From NCBI GenBank assembly GCA_016787485.1, contig JAEUUL010000004.1, forward strand, positions 62,001 through 126,000: a DNA stretch of 64,000 bases, written 5' to 3'. How positions within the stretch are numbered: the first letter of the stretch is position 1; every line of letters starts with the position of its first letter. The notes beneath the pieces are model-generated. The model did not search any database and was not told where the DNA came from. It saw only the letters and a program-made list of their open reading frames with translations. The DNA is from Bacteroidota bacterium. GTDB lineage: Bacteria > Bacteroidota > Bacteroidia > NS11-12g > UBA955. Made by a program: the position numbers and the translations under genes. This document shows, one piece after another, positions 45,614 through 54,595 of this stretch.

Positions 45614-48600
45614 CACACCCTCCAGTCGTGATACAGCAACTCGCCCCGGCTGGCGGGCTGCTGCAGGCCGCCCGTCAGTTCGGTGACCCTCATCTGCACC
45701 TGCTGCCTTAATGCGGATACCGTCATGTTCTTGTTTGTATTCATTGCTTCAAGGATGCCAAAGGTAAACACCCCGTTTTCCAGATCGCCCCTTTCCAGCG
45801 CAAATTGTGTGCCTGCCGATGCTGCTAATATGGTGGCGCCGGTGCTGCCCGCACCGCTTGCAAACAGTTCCTGCATGAGGGTGAAGCTGTTGTACAATCC
45901 CAGCTTTTTTCCGAAGGATGCTGTCAGCGGTATGGCCTCTCCCCGTCTCAGCCCCAGACTGTCCGCAACGGTCTGTGCGGCACTCCAGTCATCCGCATCC
46001 AGCTCTCCGCTGTGGCAGGCGTCGATCAGCAGCAGCCGCTGCCGGGCAGGTATCCCCTTCAGCAGGTTTTCCAGCATTTCATAGGGCAGTCCATGGGTTT
46101 CCGGTTGGGAAAAATTGATATTGTATGTGCTCAGAAAATAATCCAGACTGTCTGACAATAAACCATGACCGGAATAGGCTATGATGACTTTGTCTTCCGG
46201 GGTGGCGCGCTGCAATTTCTGGCGCAGTGCAGGAAATATAACTGACGCTACATTGTTATAGTTTTCATTGAAAAACGTATCCGTTTCACAATTTTTTCCG
46301 TACCGGTTTTTGAAACTTTTTGCCAGGTCCCGAATGTCTTTGCTGCTGTAACCCAGATTGCGGGTACTATCGGCAAAACGGTCCATGCCAATGCCGATAA
46401 AATACAGTTTGGAAGTAAGGGGTTTGGCCGGTGTAAAACGGGTAAAAACGGGTATGCGGAAACTCTCATTTCCCTGCACATCTTTTACACCTGCTTCTAT
46501 GCGGTTGCTGCCGGTTGAAAGGGCGATTTCAAGGCTGGTATCCAGGCTGTTTCTTCCGTGCAGGGTTATGCCATCCGCAAACAAGGGCACCTCGTTTACC
46601 CATACCTGCAGGCTGCGCAGCGGGTGCTGACCCCGATTACAGCGCAGATGGATTCTGATGAAATTCGATGCAGTTTCTGCAGGAATTTGTGCTGCATTCT
46701 GAATGTACAACACGGGTAACGGTTCCCTGGTATTTTTGGCCGAGGGATTTACCCCGGCGCGTCGGCAGCGTTTTTCCCAGGCCATTCTGCAGGCGCGGAT
46801 GAGCAGGGTGTCCCTGCAGCCTGCCGATTGCAAAACCTTATCCGGCCGGTTCAGCTGCAAGTCTTTTTGTTCAAAGGTGACCGGCTCCATTTCCGGGGTT
46901 ACAAAGTGCAATTCCTTTGCCGCCTGCCGTGTGCTGCGGTAATAGCCCGCGCTGTCCAGCACCACAAATTCATTCCCCTGCAGGGCGATGCACTGGTATA
47001 AAAAGGCTCCGGTATTTCCATCCCATACCCGCAATACATGGTCGTTGCTTGTGGTGGCAAAACGCCGGTGATCAGCACTGAAAGCCAGGTCCAGCACATC
47101 ACCGTCCCCGTTGGATCTCCTTGACAGCAATTGGCCGGTTTGTGCGTTCCACAATGATATTTTTTGTGCTGCATCCACTGTGAGCAGCCTTTCCCCGTCC
47201 TCACTGATGGTGCGGGAACTGAAGGCGCCCGAATCCCCCTGCAGCCTGTATTTTTCCCTGCCCGTTGCACTGTCGTAACAAGTGATCAGGGTATCGCCCT
47301 CAAAATTCCATGAAAGTCCTTTCGATTCAGGATGGTAGCCGTAGGTTTGGAACCAGGCGGTGTCCACCGTGGCGGGGACTTCTGCGCCGGTGGAGGCATT
47401 CCAGGCGAAGCGCAGCCCGGGACCGGCTTCAGCCAGCACATATTTTCCGTCGTCAGAAAATCCACCCATGGCAATCATATTGAATCCGCTGTCCGGGTTC
47501 AGGCGCAGGGATTTTACGGCAAAGCCCGTTTTTACATCCCAGATGTAAAGCAAATCATCCAGTCCCCAGGTGAGCAGGCGGCGGCTGTCTGCACTGAAAC
47601 GCGCACCGGTCACCCAGCCGTTGTGGGCGGACAGTACCTGTTTCAACTCACCGGTATGTTGTTCCCAGATGCGGACTTTGTGGTCCAGGGAGGTGGTGGC
47701 CAGCCATTTGTCATCCGGACTGAACGCAAGGTTCAATTGCTGGGCGGCAAGGCCCTGCAGGCGGTGCACCACTTCGCCGGTGGCCAGGTCGGTGAGGGCT
47801 GCTGTTCTGTCTGCCGAGGCGGTGGCCAGCCAGCGGCCGTCGCTGCTGATGGCTGCATCATACACATCCGCCCTGTGGATTCTGCTCTTGTAGCGGCATT
47901 GCAGGGTTAGCCCATCGCGCACGTTTACGGTTCCATTCCCCCGGCACAGCACCATGCGGGTTCCGGCACTGTCGAACGCCACGGCCCACACGGCGGGAGA
48001 AACAGGCAGGTCCCCTTCCTCACCACCATAAGCCCGGTTGAATAGGTTGGCCAGCTGTGCTTCAGTGACGCCCGTATTCCGGTCCTTCTTTTCGCCGGCT
48101 TCCGGGGTGTATTTCAGGGTTTTCACCCGCCTGGCGGGATTCAGTGACCACAACTCCACATCGCCGTTTTCCTGTGCAATGCATATCCGGCGCCCATCCG
48201 GGCTGAAGACAGACTGCAGCAGGGTTCCGTCGGGAGATTCTTTCAGTGTTTTGGTTTCACGGTTGCGCCAGTCGCACAGCACCACTGCGGTATGGTTGCA
48301 GTTGGCCAACAGGTAATTGCCCTCCGGAGAAAAGGCGAGGGTAAACACGGCATCCGGTGCGTAGAAGACGGCCCGTTCCGCGCCGGTTGACGCTTCCATC
48401 ACGCGGAGGGTCAGGTCTTTTGATCCGGTGGCAATGAGGCTGTCACCGGGACCCCAGGCCACGCACATCACCTCATCGGTGTGGGTGGTGGATTGCCAGC
48501 GCATGCGGTATCCGGATGTATCCCATACCCGTACGCTGAAATCACCGGAGGCGGTGGCGATTTTGCTGCCATCATGGCTCCAGCGGGCATCCCACACATA

Positions 48601-48948
48601 GCTGTCGTGCACCAGGGTGGCCAGGCAGGCCCCGGAGGCGGTACTCCACACCCGGGCGGTGCCGTCAGCCGAGGCGGTGAGGACTTTGCGCCCGTCGGGG
48701 CTGAAACTGGCTATGTTCAGCCGCTGGGTATGGGCTTTCAGGTCCGCCAGCAGAAGGCCGCTGGCCACATCCCAGATTTTGGCGGTGCCGTCTTCGGAGG
48801 CGGTAAGTACTCTGCGGTTGTCTGGGCTGAAGGTAACGCCGCTGACCCGGGAGGTGTGGCCGATGGGGAGGACCAAACGGAGTTGGGCCTGCAGCAGGCA
48901 GGGAATGAGGAGAAATAGGATGGCGTATCCTGACTTCATGGAATTCAT
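45610..48948 (-). CDS. Exported WD40-propeller/caspase protein B
   Basis: Starting at the ATG at 48,948 gives 1,112 residues with a signal peptide (MKSGYAILFLLIPCLLQAQ after three residues). About fourteen WD40 units follow (AKIWDVASG, VRIWEQHTG, LYIWDVKTG). A linker with FEQKDLQLNRPDKVL leads to the caspase domain with His928 in AYSGHGLL and Cys978 in LIDACHSGE. It is the first gene of the four-gene operon and has its own promoter and a hairpin leader. The protein would act in the periplasm or at the surface. Cytoplasmic WD40-caspase conflict proteins lack such a signal, which makes this arrangement different. The frame extends upstream to 49,053 without gaining sense. Confidence 0.9.
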   Translation of the reverse strand: MNSMKSGYAILFLLIPCLLQAQLRLVLPIGHTSRVSGVTFSPDNRRVLTASEDGTAKIWDVASGLLLADLKAHTQRLNIASFSPDGRKVLTASADGTARVWSTASGACLATLVHDSYVWDARWSHDGSKIATASGDFSVRVWDTSGYRMRWQSTTHTDEVMCVAWGPGDSLIATGSKDLTLRVMEASTGAERAVFYAPDAVFTLAFSPEGNYLLANCNHTAVVLCDWRNRETKTLKESPDGTLLQSVFSPDGRRICIAQENGDVELWSLNPARRVKTLKYTPEAGEKKDRNTGVTEAQLANLFNRAYGGEEGDLPVSPAVWAVAFDSAGTRMVLCRGNGTVNVRDGLTLQCRYKSRIHRADVYDAAISSDGRWLATASADRTAALTDLATGEVVHRLQGLAAQQLNLAFSPDDKWLATTSLDHKVRIWEQHTGELKQVLSAHNGWVTGARFSADSRRLLTWGLDDLLYIWDVKTGFAVKSLRLNPDSGFNMIAMGGFSDDGKYVLAEAGPGLRFAWNASTGAEVPATVDTAWFQTYGYHPESKGLSWNFEGDTLITCYDSATGREKYRLQGDSGAFSSRTISEDGERLLTVDAAQKISLWNAQTGQLLSRRSNGDGDVLDLAFSADHRRFATTSNDHVLRVWDGNTGAFLYQCIALQGNEFVVLDSAGYYRSTRQAAKELHFVTPEMEPVTFEQKDLQLNRPDKVLQSAGCRDTLLIRACRMAWEKRCRRAGVNPSAKNTREPLPVLYIQNAAQIPAETASNFIRIHLRCNRGQHPLRSLQVWVNEVPLFADGITLHGRNSLDTSLEIALSTGSNRIEAGVKDVQGNESFRIPVFTRFTPAKPLTSKLYFIGIGMDRFADSTRNLGYSSKDIRDLAKSFKNRYGKNCETDTFFNENYNNVASVIFPALRQKLQRATPEDKVIIAYSGHGLLSDSLDYFLSTYNINFSQPETHGLPYEMLENLLKGIPARQRLLLIDACHSGELDADDWSAAQTVADSLGLRRGEAIPLTASFGKKLGLYNSFTLMQELFASGAGSTGATILAASAGTQFALERGDLENGVFTFGILEAMNTNKNMTVSALRQQVQMRVTELTGGLQQPASRGELLYHDWRVW

Positions 48949-48950
48949 TG

Positions 48951-48987
48951 AGCCGGTGTGCTTGTTTGAAGGGTGCGGGCACCGGCT
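48951..48987 (-). promoter_or_regulatory. Hairpin in the 5' untranslated leader of the caspase operon
   Basis: AGCCGGTG (48,951-48,958) and CACCGGCT (48,980-48,987) form a perfect 8-bp GC-rich stem. In the transcript it ends 2 nt before the start codon at 48,948, so it could hold back translation of protein B. Confidence 0.5.
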
Positions 48988-48992
48988 GAAGA

Positions 48993-49000
48993 CAAAGTTA
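48993..49000 (-). promoter_or_regulatory. -7 element TAACTTTG before the caspase operon
   Basis: An exact TAnnTTTG match on the minus strand, giving a leader of about 40 nt that contains the hairpin at 48,951-48,987. Confidence 0.5.
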
Positions 49001-49066
49001 ATGGATTCTGTGAGGTGATGGGAAAGGAAAGGATGAGATCCTTTAAATCTCAATGAAATTCATATT

Positions 49067-49092
49067 CCACTTTTGGCTTGACCCAAAAGTGG
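49067..49092. repeat. Inverted repeat R3, CCACTTTTGG/CCAAAAGTGG
   Basis: Perfect 10-bp arms with a 6-nt loop, upstream of the caspase-operon promoter. Sequence of this type looks like a remnant of a dispersed intergenic repeat. Only one copy is seen in the window. Confidence 0.6.
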
Positions 49093-49297
49093 AGCAAAAA
49101 CTCAAGGCTGCAAAGCCTGGGAGTCAGCCGCTTGTAACCCGCCGAATGCCGTCGGTGATCTCCTCGCACACTCGGAGCTTCCTCGGCATTTAGCGGCGGC
49201 TTACTGCACTTGCTACCTCCCATTCTTTGAGGCCATGCCGTCAATTCAGCTATTGTGACAGCTGCTCAAACCCATAAAATGCGGTGAGCAAAGTTTG

Positions 49298-49738
49298 TTA
49301 CCGGTACTGTTCGGCAGGAACATTAAACATCCAGCGGATGCCAAAACGGTCGAGGCAGACGCCCCAGTAACCCCAGAATTCATCATGCGGGGCTACGCAA
49401 TCGGTGCCGCCTTCAGACAGAACGGCATATATCCGGTCTGCTTCTTCTTTGGAATCCAGGGTCAGACTGATGGTGGTGTTGTTTCCAATAACCAGTTTGT
49501 GCCCCATGCTTTCGAGCATATCCGTACCCATGATTTGGGTTCCGCCCACTATGGGAAGAGCCACATGCATGACCATTTTCTTTTCCGCGTCGGACAAGGT
49601 TGGCATGCCTTCCTGTGCGGGCATGTCGCCCATGCGCATGATAGGTGCAGACCATTCCGTATTGAATACAGATTTGTACAGGTTAAACGCTTCTTCGCAG
49701 TTTCCCTGAAAGTTGAGGTAAATGTTGGTAGATGCCAT
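49298..49738 (-). CDS. VOC-family protein (PhnB-like glyoxalase fold)
   Basis: The ATG at 49,738 gives 146 residues. The start STNIYLNFQGNCEEAFNLYK and the later LPIVGGTQIMGTDM and VIGNNTTISLTLDS segments match PhnB-like members of the vicinal oxygen chelate fold. The C-terminal EFWGYWGVCLDRFGIRWMFN is the usual closing strand and helix. These proteins are small cytosolic dimers, mostly without a proven reaction. Its promoter region has TACATTTG at 49,772-49,765. Confidence 0.9.
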   Translation of the reverse strand: MASTNIYLNFQGNCEEAFNLYKSVFNTEWSAPIMRMGDMPAQEGMPTLSDAEKKMVMHVALPIVGGTQIMGTDMLESMGHKLVIGNNTTISLTLDSKEEADRIYAVLSEGGTDCVAPHDEFWGYWGVCLDRFGIRWMFNVPAEQYR

Positions 49739-49764
49739 AATTGAATTTGATCCTATTAAGTATG

Positions 49765-49772
49765 CAAATGTA
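49765..49772 (-). promoter_or_regulatory. -7 element TACATTTG before the VOC gene
   Basis: An exact match, 26 nt upstream of the start codon at 49,738. A TTG lies 21 nt further upstream, slightly longer than the usual spacing. Confidence 0.5.
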
Positions 49773-49792
49773 CTTATTCTATGTAAAAGCAA

Positions 49793-50140
49793 TCAATCCA
49801 TGTATTTGGCACCTGAATGGAAAAGGTCAAATTCCACCACCAGCCAGAAAGCAGCCAAGCCCAGTGCTGCCAGTGCAATTTGCAGGAGCACCTCCCTGCC
49901 AGTGGTTTTGTTTTTCATCGCCATATACAATGTGAAACCCAGCCACAGGCCGGTTCCTACAACAGTCATGCACACCACTGAGAGCAGACTGATCCAAACC
50001 AGGAATTTCCAATGCAGTAAACCACCTGTCAAAACACATACCGTTGCCAGCCAAGGAAAACCAGAAATGGTGCGCGTAATGCCCAGGGAAATGGGAGATT
50101 TGGAAAGCAGAGGCCCGGGGGAAGTAAGGGAATGATTCAT
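49793..50140 (-). CDS. Small integral membrane protein of unknown function
   Basis: This 115-residue protein has three hydrophobic segments: WLATVCVLTGGLLHW, LVWISLLSVVCMTVVGTGLWLGF and LLQIALAALGLAAFWLVVEF. It ends in a short charged tail. No family is recognised. It stops 20 nt before the VOC promoter element. The start at 50,140 is the only one that keeps the first segment. Real coding is likely from the pattern of hydrophobic segments, but not certain. Confidence 0.6.
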   Translation of the reverse strand: MNHSLTSPGPLLSKSPISLGITRTISGFPWLATVCVLTGGLLHWKFLVWISLLSVVCMTVVGTGLWLGFTLYMAMKNKTTGREVLLQIALAALGLAAFWLVVEFDLFHSGAKYMD

Positions 50141-50301
50141 TGTCCGGGATATAAACGGAGATTGGGAAATGATATTGTGGATGGGGTTTATTCTTTTGAT
50201 ATACCGGGATGATCAGGCATTGGAAGTAAGCGCAATCAATAACAAAATGGAATTAATAAAACCGTATCAGAAACAGAATTATTTTTTGCTCTTTTTGTCA
50301 G

Positions 50302-50769
50302 CTATTTTTCACAAATCTCCTTCAGTTTTCCAAGTGCTGCCGGGTATGCTTGCGTCATGTATTCTGCAAATTCTTCCGTAGTATCAAGATCTACAGTAAC
50401 TGTTGTTATGCCATTGTCTTCCGCATAAGAATAATTTTCAAGTCCATTGGCCCATTTTTCCACTTCAGGACCTTCTGTGATTTCCTTTCCTGCCTTTACA
50501 AGGCCATAATGCTGAATGGAAACAAACCGGTGCGGGACATTTTCAATGATGCGGGAAACCATACCTCCTGTTTCTCCGTTTTCATCCACTCCGATAAACA
50601 GTATTTTACTTCCCTTTTCCCAATTTCCCTCATAAGTCGAGGTCGGGTTAAACAAAGCAGTCCATTGCTCGTAGGTCGATTTGTCGCTGTTGCCAAGCAT
50701 CCTGTCATACACTTTATGAAGTGGTGCGTGGATGCTTACTGTGAATTGCAGTTTTTGCAGTGTGGTCAT
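50302..50769 (-). CDS. SRPBCC-fold protein (AHSA1/START-like)
   Basis: The ATG at 50,769 gives 155 residues. The start LQKLQFTVSIHAPLHKVYDRM and the pattern TAYEGNW-like segment, GSKILFIG and the long C-terminal helix EEFAEYMTQAYPAALGKLKEI fit the SRPBCC or polyketide-cyclase-like ligand-binding fold. Members bind hydrophobic molecules or act as Hsp90-activator homologues. The role here is unknown. A TATATTTG element lies 12 nt before the start codon. Confidence 0.82.
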   Translation of the reverse strand: MTTLQKLQFTVSIHAPLHKVYDRMLGNSDKSTYEQWTALFNPTSTYEGNWEKGSKILFIGVDENGETGGMVSRIIENVPHRFVSIQHYGLVKAGKEITEGPEVEKWANGLENYSYAEDNGITTVTVDLDTTEEFAEYMTQAYPAALGKLKEICEK

Positions 50770-50781
50770 ATCGGTGTTTTG

Positions 50782-50789
50782 CAAATATA
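50782..50789 (-). promoter_or_regulatory. -7 element TATATTTG before the SRPBCC gene
   Basis: An exact TAnnTTTG match, 12 nt before the start codon. The -33 element is not clear. Confidence 0.5.
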
Positions 50790-50948
50790 TGTTGATTGAG
50801 TTTTCATAAAAATGATCTTCGGGAAACATGTACAATCCCTTTACATGGAAATAGAATTGCCCTTAATGTAATTATTTCCACCTTTGGCATTGCCTTTCAG
50901 GCCGCTTGCAAAATGCCCGGAAGTATGAATGGTTCGTCCTTCATTCCA

Positions 50949-51010
50949 TTTTTTACCATCTTTTTTCGCCAAAAAAGGTGGAGCCCCGTCCGAATGGCAT
51001 GGTCGGGCGG
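50949..51010. repeat. Dispersed repeat R2, copy 1
   Basis: A 62-bp unit matching 60,692-60,753 with three mismatches. It opens with a T-run, contains a dyad centred on TTTTTTCGCCAAAAAA, and ends in GGTCGGGCGG. Both copies lie upstream of a minus-strand gene. Confidence 0.85.
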
Positions 51011-51178
51011 CCTCAGGGAATGAAGGCGGGGATGGCATGTCTTTCACACACCCCGGCGGGTTGCCATGCACAGCGCGTATGAGGTCTTCCCCCTCTCAAG
51101 AGGGAATGTGGGTTAGCGGATGACCCAATTTGTATAACAGGCGTTTGAATCATTTAGCAGGCTTCAAGGCTAAAAGGC

Positions 51179-51234
51179 TGTCACATTTCGACAAGCTTCC
51201 CGAGGCATTGCTCGGGACTTTAAGCAATGTGACA
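51179..51234. repeat. Stem-loop repeat R1, copy 1
   Basis: Nested inverted repeats: outer arms TGTCACATT / AATGTGACA and inner arms CCCGAG / CTCGGG. It ends 16 bp beyond the stop of the cyclase gene on the minus strand. A second copy has the same position after the caspase C gene (57,653-57,706). It may serve as a terminator or mRNA 3' end stabiliser. Confidence 0.8.
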
Positions 51235-51250
51235 ATCTTCAACCCAAGAT

Positions 51251-53080
51251 TCAAATCTTGCCCTCCACAAAATACATTTCCATTTCCCCTTTGTGCTTGG
51301 CCAGTATTTTGCCCCGCGGGGTGCAGCGGAATTTGTCTTTCACCAGCAGGTATGTGGTCTCGCTGATATTGACTTTGCCGGCTTCCCCGCTGCTTTCCAT
51401 GCGGCTGGCGGTATTTACGGTATCACCCCAGATGTCGTAGGCGTATTTTTTTATGCCCACAATGCCGGCAACCACCGGACCGCTGTGTATGCCGATGCGC
51501 ACATCCAGGGGTTCTTTGCCTTTTCTGATTCTTTCTTCGGAATGCGCCTGTACAAATTCCTGAATTTTCAGTGCCGCGTTCACCACATTTTCCGCATGGT
51601 AAGGTGAGGGCGAGGGCAGGCCTCCCACACACATGTAACTGTCGCCAATGGTTTTGATTTTCTCTACATTAAATTCGGTGCTGATCTGATCAAATGCCTT
51701 GAAAAAAGTATTCAATTCATCCACCAGTTCTGCAGGTTCCATTTGTTCAGATATCTGGGTAAAATTTTTAAAATCTGTAAACAATACGGTCACTTCGTCA
51801 AAATGTTTGGCCTCGGCGCTGCCTTTGCTTTTCAGTTCTTCCGCCACTTCATACGGCAGAATATTCAACAACAGATCTTCACTGCGCTGCTTTTCTTCTG
51901 ATATGATCTGATTGGCTTTTTTCTCGTTTCTGAAATTCCGGAATGCCAGATAAAATAACAATGACACCAAACCGATTCCGGAAAGCAGTGCGTACAGCCA
52001 GGTGCGCTGACGGGCCATTTCACTGTCCTTTACTTTCAGCTGGGCCGCTGCAATTTCGTCTCTTTGTTGTATGGCGATTTTCTCAATATTCGTGCGTGCC
52101 CTCTGGCCGAAAAGGGTATCATTCAGGGCGGTGTACTGCTCCAGGTAATAAATGGCGCTGTCTTTAAATCCTTTGATTTTATGGATTTTGTACAGACTGA
52201 AATAATCCGCTACAACGGTTTTTAAGTAACCAATGCGCCTGGCATTTTGCAGGGACATATGCGCATATTTGTACGCACTGTCTGCATATATTTTATTTTG
52301 CTCTGATTTGACTGCATAATGTGCGGCCATATCGCGGGTCAGTTCAGAAAAAACCCTTTTCTCCTGAATCGATGACAGATAGGCCAGACAATGTTTGAAC
52401 AGTGCTATGCTGCTGTCCAGGTTGCCTGCAGTGGCCTGTATGGTTCCAAGTCTGGCCCGGTTGTGCACTTCCATGAATTTCTGTTTGTAATTTATGGAGA
52501 GTTGCAGCGCGGTTCTCACAAAACTGTCTGCCCGTTTGATATCCTTGTCCCGTATGGCCACGCCCAAAAAACCCAGGGTTCGGATATACCATACTTTATC
52601 CTTGATTTTAGCCAGTTCAGGAATGGTGGCCAGTTCTTCCCTGTACTTGTCTTCCGGACTGATGGTAAGGTTCATATTCAGGGCCATGAGCCGGGAAATA
52701 GGCAGCACGTCGTACACCTTGTACTGGTTATTGTATTTCACGGCCAGCAGGGCATATTCATACGACTTGATCAGGTCGTTGTAAAACGCATAGGAATAAC
52801 ACAGGTTCAGATAGATCTCGCCCAGTTTGGTGTTGTAGTGGATTCTGGTCGCCAGCGTTTCCGCCTGTTTGGCCATTGTTACCGCTTTTTCGGGTTGCAG
52901 GTTGCGGTATTCGTAAGACAGGGCATTGAATACATCCACTTTCTCCTTATCCGTCAACCGCTTTTGCTTCAGTACCGTTTCCAATGAATCCACCAGGCCC
53001 TGGCCTTCCCGCTGGGCGGAAAGGGGTGCGGAGAAAGCTACGAAGATAAGGAGGGGAAGAAATTTGAAGTATCTGGTCAT
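51251..53080 (-). CDS. Transmembrane TPR-adenylate cyclase
   Basis: The 609-residue protein has a signal peptide (KFLPLLIFVAFSAPLSAQ), a helical TPR-like region (about 30-355), one membrane segment (361-380), a short coiled coil, and a class III cyclase domain (about 428-609). The metal-binding residues are D436 in FTDF and D480 in TIGDSYM; the adenine-selecting pair is K476 and D549; N556 and R560 would stabilise the transition state. All are present, so it should make cAMP in the cytoplasm in response to a periplasmic signal. A CRP-like site occurs at 25,060. The R1 repeat lies just past the stop. Confidence 0.92.
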   Translation of the reverse strand: MTRYFKFLPLLIFVAFSAPLSAQREGQGLVDSLETVLKQKRLTDKEKVDVFNALSYEYRNLQPEKAVTMAKQAETLATRIHYNTKLGEIYLNLCYSYAFYNDLIKSYEYALLAVKYNNQYKVYDVLPISRLMALNMNLTISPEDKYREELATIPELAKIKDKVWYIRTLGFLGVAIRDKDIKRADSFVRTALQLSINYKQKFMEVHNRARLGTIQATAGNLDSSIALFKHCLAYLSSIQEKRVFSELTRDMAAHYAVKSEQNKIYADSAYKYAHMSLQNARRIGYLKTVVADYFSLYKIHKIKGFKDSAIYYLEQYTALNDTLFGQRARTNIEKIAIQQRDEIAAAQLKVKDSEMARQRTWLYALLSGIGLVSLLFYLAFRNFRNEKKANQIISEEKQRSEDLLLNILPYEVAEELKSKGSAEAKHFDEVTVLFTDFKNFTQISEQMEPAELVDELNTFFKAFDQISTEFNVEKIKTIGDSYMCVGGLPSPSPYHAENVVNAALKIQEFVQAHSEERIRKGKEPLDVRIGIHSGPVVAGIVGIKKYAYDIWGDTVNTASRMESSGEAGKVNISETTYLLVKDKFRCTPRGKILAKHKGEMEMYFVEGKI

Positions 53081-53117
53081 GCAGGTTTCGCAATTACCGT
53101 TTAGGTGGCACTCTTTG

Positions 53118-53146
53118 CGAATATACTTGAGTTGTTCTCAAATCAA
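53118..53146 (-). promoter_or_regulatory. Promoter of the adenylate cyclase gene
   Basis: On the minus strand a TTG (53,146-53,144) is followed after 18 nt by TATATTCG (53,125-53,118), seven of eight matching the -7 element. The leader would be about 30 nt. Confidence 0.5.
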
Positions 53147-53218
53147 TGAAATTAACGGTTGGGGGTATGGTATTTGTCCCGCGGTCTATAAACTATACCC
53201 ACTAATGGAGCACGTTTT

Positions 53219-54358
53219 TTATATTTTTCTTTTAATCATGTTGTAGGGAATGTCCTGAGGTACAATATTCATCTCCCTCAGTGCATAAACCCCCAAATTT
53301 CTTGTAGTATCAGTTTTATCCATTGACTGTATGACCAAACACTTTTCAAAGAATGTTCCAAATTCATCACCATTCAGGTTTGAGCCTAGAATAATTTTTC
53401 CGTCTATAATACTTATTTCAGTCGGTAATTCTTCAGTCGCTTTTAGAGTCTCGTCAATGGCACAAACCACCTTTCCGTTTGGATAACAAGTTATTTCAAA
53501 TAGAAAATAATTGTCCATTTTGTCTTCAATATCAACGACAATCGTTCTGCTCGCACCTGCTGCTGATACAGTTGATATGAGCTTTGTATTATGTTGCCAA
53601 ATAGAAATGTTCAAACTGTCATTATTCCTATGCCCGTATGACAAAATGAAATTCTTTTGGGGTTTTATAGCCAGCTTAATCTCAATGCAAAAACGAATTC
53701 CTTTATTTTTTTTAGCTCTTACAGGAAATTGCATATAAGCTCTTTCAAATAATATTCCGTATAGCCTTTTACCCTGCTCCACAATTTTGGCTTGATAGTT
53801 GACGTTTGATGAATGACCATTGTTATCACCAACAGAAAGACTATAAAGTTCATCGTAAATATCCAGGAGGACTTTTGAGATTGACATCGCTATATCAAAG
53901 CAGAAATCGGGTTGTTCCAAAAAAAGTGCCTCGTAGAGGTGGTTCAATTTGTCAATGTTTTTATCTGGAGCCATATGAATTCCACCATTGTAACCTAAGG
54001 TCATAATGAACTCCTGAACAGTGAACTCTTCTTTTTTGTGCTTTAAGATATTGCTCTGGAAAAAGTCGTTTAGTTTAATTTCATGAATATCCATTCCGGA
54101 TTCCGGAGTAATTCTTTTGTACTCAAAATCGGCAATTTGTATTTGCTGATATTTATGGAAACTTCCAGATACTGTAGCCAAACGGATAAAGTCAAATCGA
54201 TTGATTTCATTTACCCATGGATTGGGTTGATCCAAATACATTATTCGATAAAAGAGTGGCAAACTATTAAAAAGTCTCTCTGACTTCTCTTCATAGTCAC
54301 TCTTGAAATGGAGATAATGATTAATTCCCCTAGTATTTCTGCTTAAATCCTTTTTCAT
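53219..54358 (-). CDS. Hypothetical protein with LamG-like C-terminal region
   Basis: Starting at the ATG at 54,358 gives 379 residues; a longer form from 54,433 adds 25 residues without a clear motif. The N-terminal two thirds is helical and charged with no signal peptide. The C-terminal third has beta-strand pairs (ISIWQHNTKLISTVS, IVVDIEDKMDNYFLFEI, SIIDGKIILGSNLNGDEF) that resemble a concanavalin/LamG-type sandwich. I do not recognise the family. The base composition is AT-rich compared with flanking genes, suggesting later acquisition. Confidence 0.65.
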   Translation of the reverse strand: MKKDLSRNTRGINHYLHFKSDYEEKSERLFNSLPLFYRIMYLDQPNPWVNEINRFDFIRLATVSGSFHKYQQIQIADFEYKRITPESGMDIHEIKLNDFFQSNILKHKKEEFTVQEFIMTLGYNGGIHMAPDKNIDKLNHLYEALFLEQPDFCFDIAMSISKVLLDIYDELYSLSVGDNNGHSSNVNYQAKIVEQGKRLYGILFERAYMQFPVRAKKNKGIRFCIEIKLAIKPQKNFILSYGHRNNDSLNISIWQHNTKLISTVSAAGASRTIVVDIEDKMDNYFLFEITCYPNGKVVCAIDETLKATEELPTEISIIDGKIILGSNLNGDEFGTFFEKCLVIQSMDKTDTTRNLGVYALREMNIVPQDIPYNMIKRKI

Positions 54359-54480
54359 ATTTAAATGTGCCTCAACGGTTGGCAGATTTACATTGGGCAG
54401 GATCTTTACCACTAATGTTAATTCGGAGCACAAAACTTTCGGCTACCACAAAACTGTCTACGGAGCATGAAACCCTGCCT

Positions 54481-54546
54481 ACTGCAAATGTGCTGTTTCC
54501 TGCTGCCCTATCTGTCCAAAAAGGTGTGTCGTTTCAAATTTGCAGT
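54481..54546. repeat. Inverted repeat in AT-rich island
   Basis: Perfect 9-bp arms, ACTGCAAAT (54,481-54,489) and ATTTGCAGT (54,538-54,546), with a 48-nt loop. It sits between the genes at 53,219 and 54,596 and resembles the other cassette-junction dyads of this island. Confidence 0.55.
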
Positions 54547-54595
54547 TTGGTTGCTCAAAGCGATTTACAATCATTGCGGTGTATTTGCAAGTTAG

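Larger units (their letters stand above)
48949..49297. other. Intergenic region in front of the caspase operon
   Basis: This 349-bp space holds the leader hairpin and -7 element of the caspase operon, a GAGAT/ATCTC dyad near 49,035, and a perfect inverted repeat at 49,067-49,092. The rest (49,093-49,297) contains no convincing gene; a 64-codon open frame on the minus strand looks like degenerate repeat sequence. Confidence 0.6.
50770..51250. other. Intergenic region with repeats R2 and R1
   Basis: The 480-bp space between the SRPBCC gene and the 3' end of the cyclase gene holds the SRPBCC promoter, a 62-bp R2 copy (50,949-51,010), and the R1 stem-loop (51,179-51,234). Open frames in both directions through R2 do not look coding. 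No gene is supported. Confidence 0.7.

Noticed and set aside
49050-49244. A 64-codon frame between the caspase operon and the VOC gene
   Set aside because: It reads through an inverted repeat and has no protein-like composition; repeat remnant is more likely.
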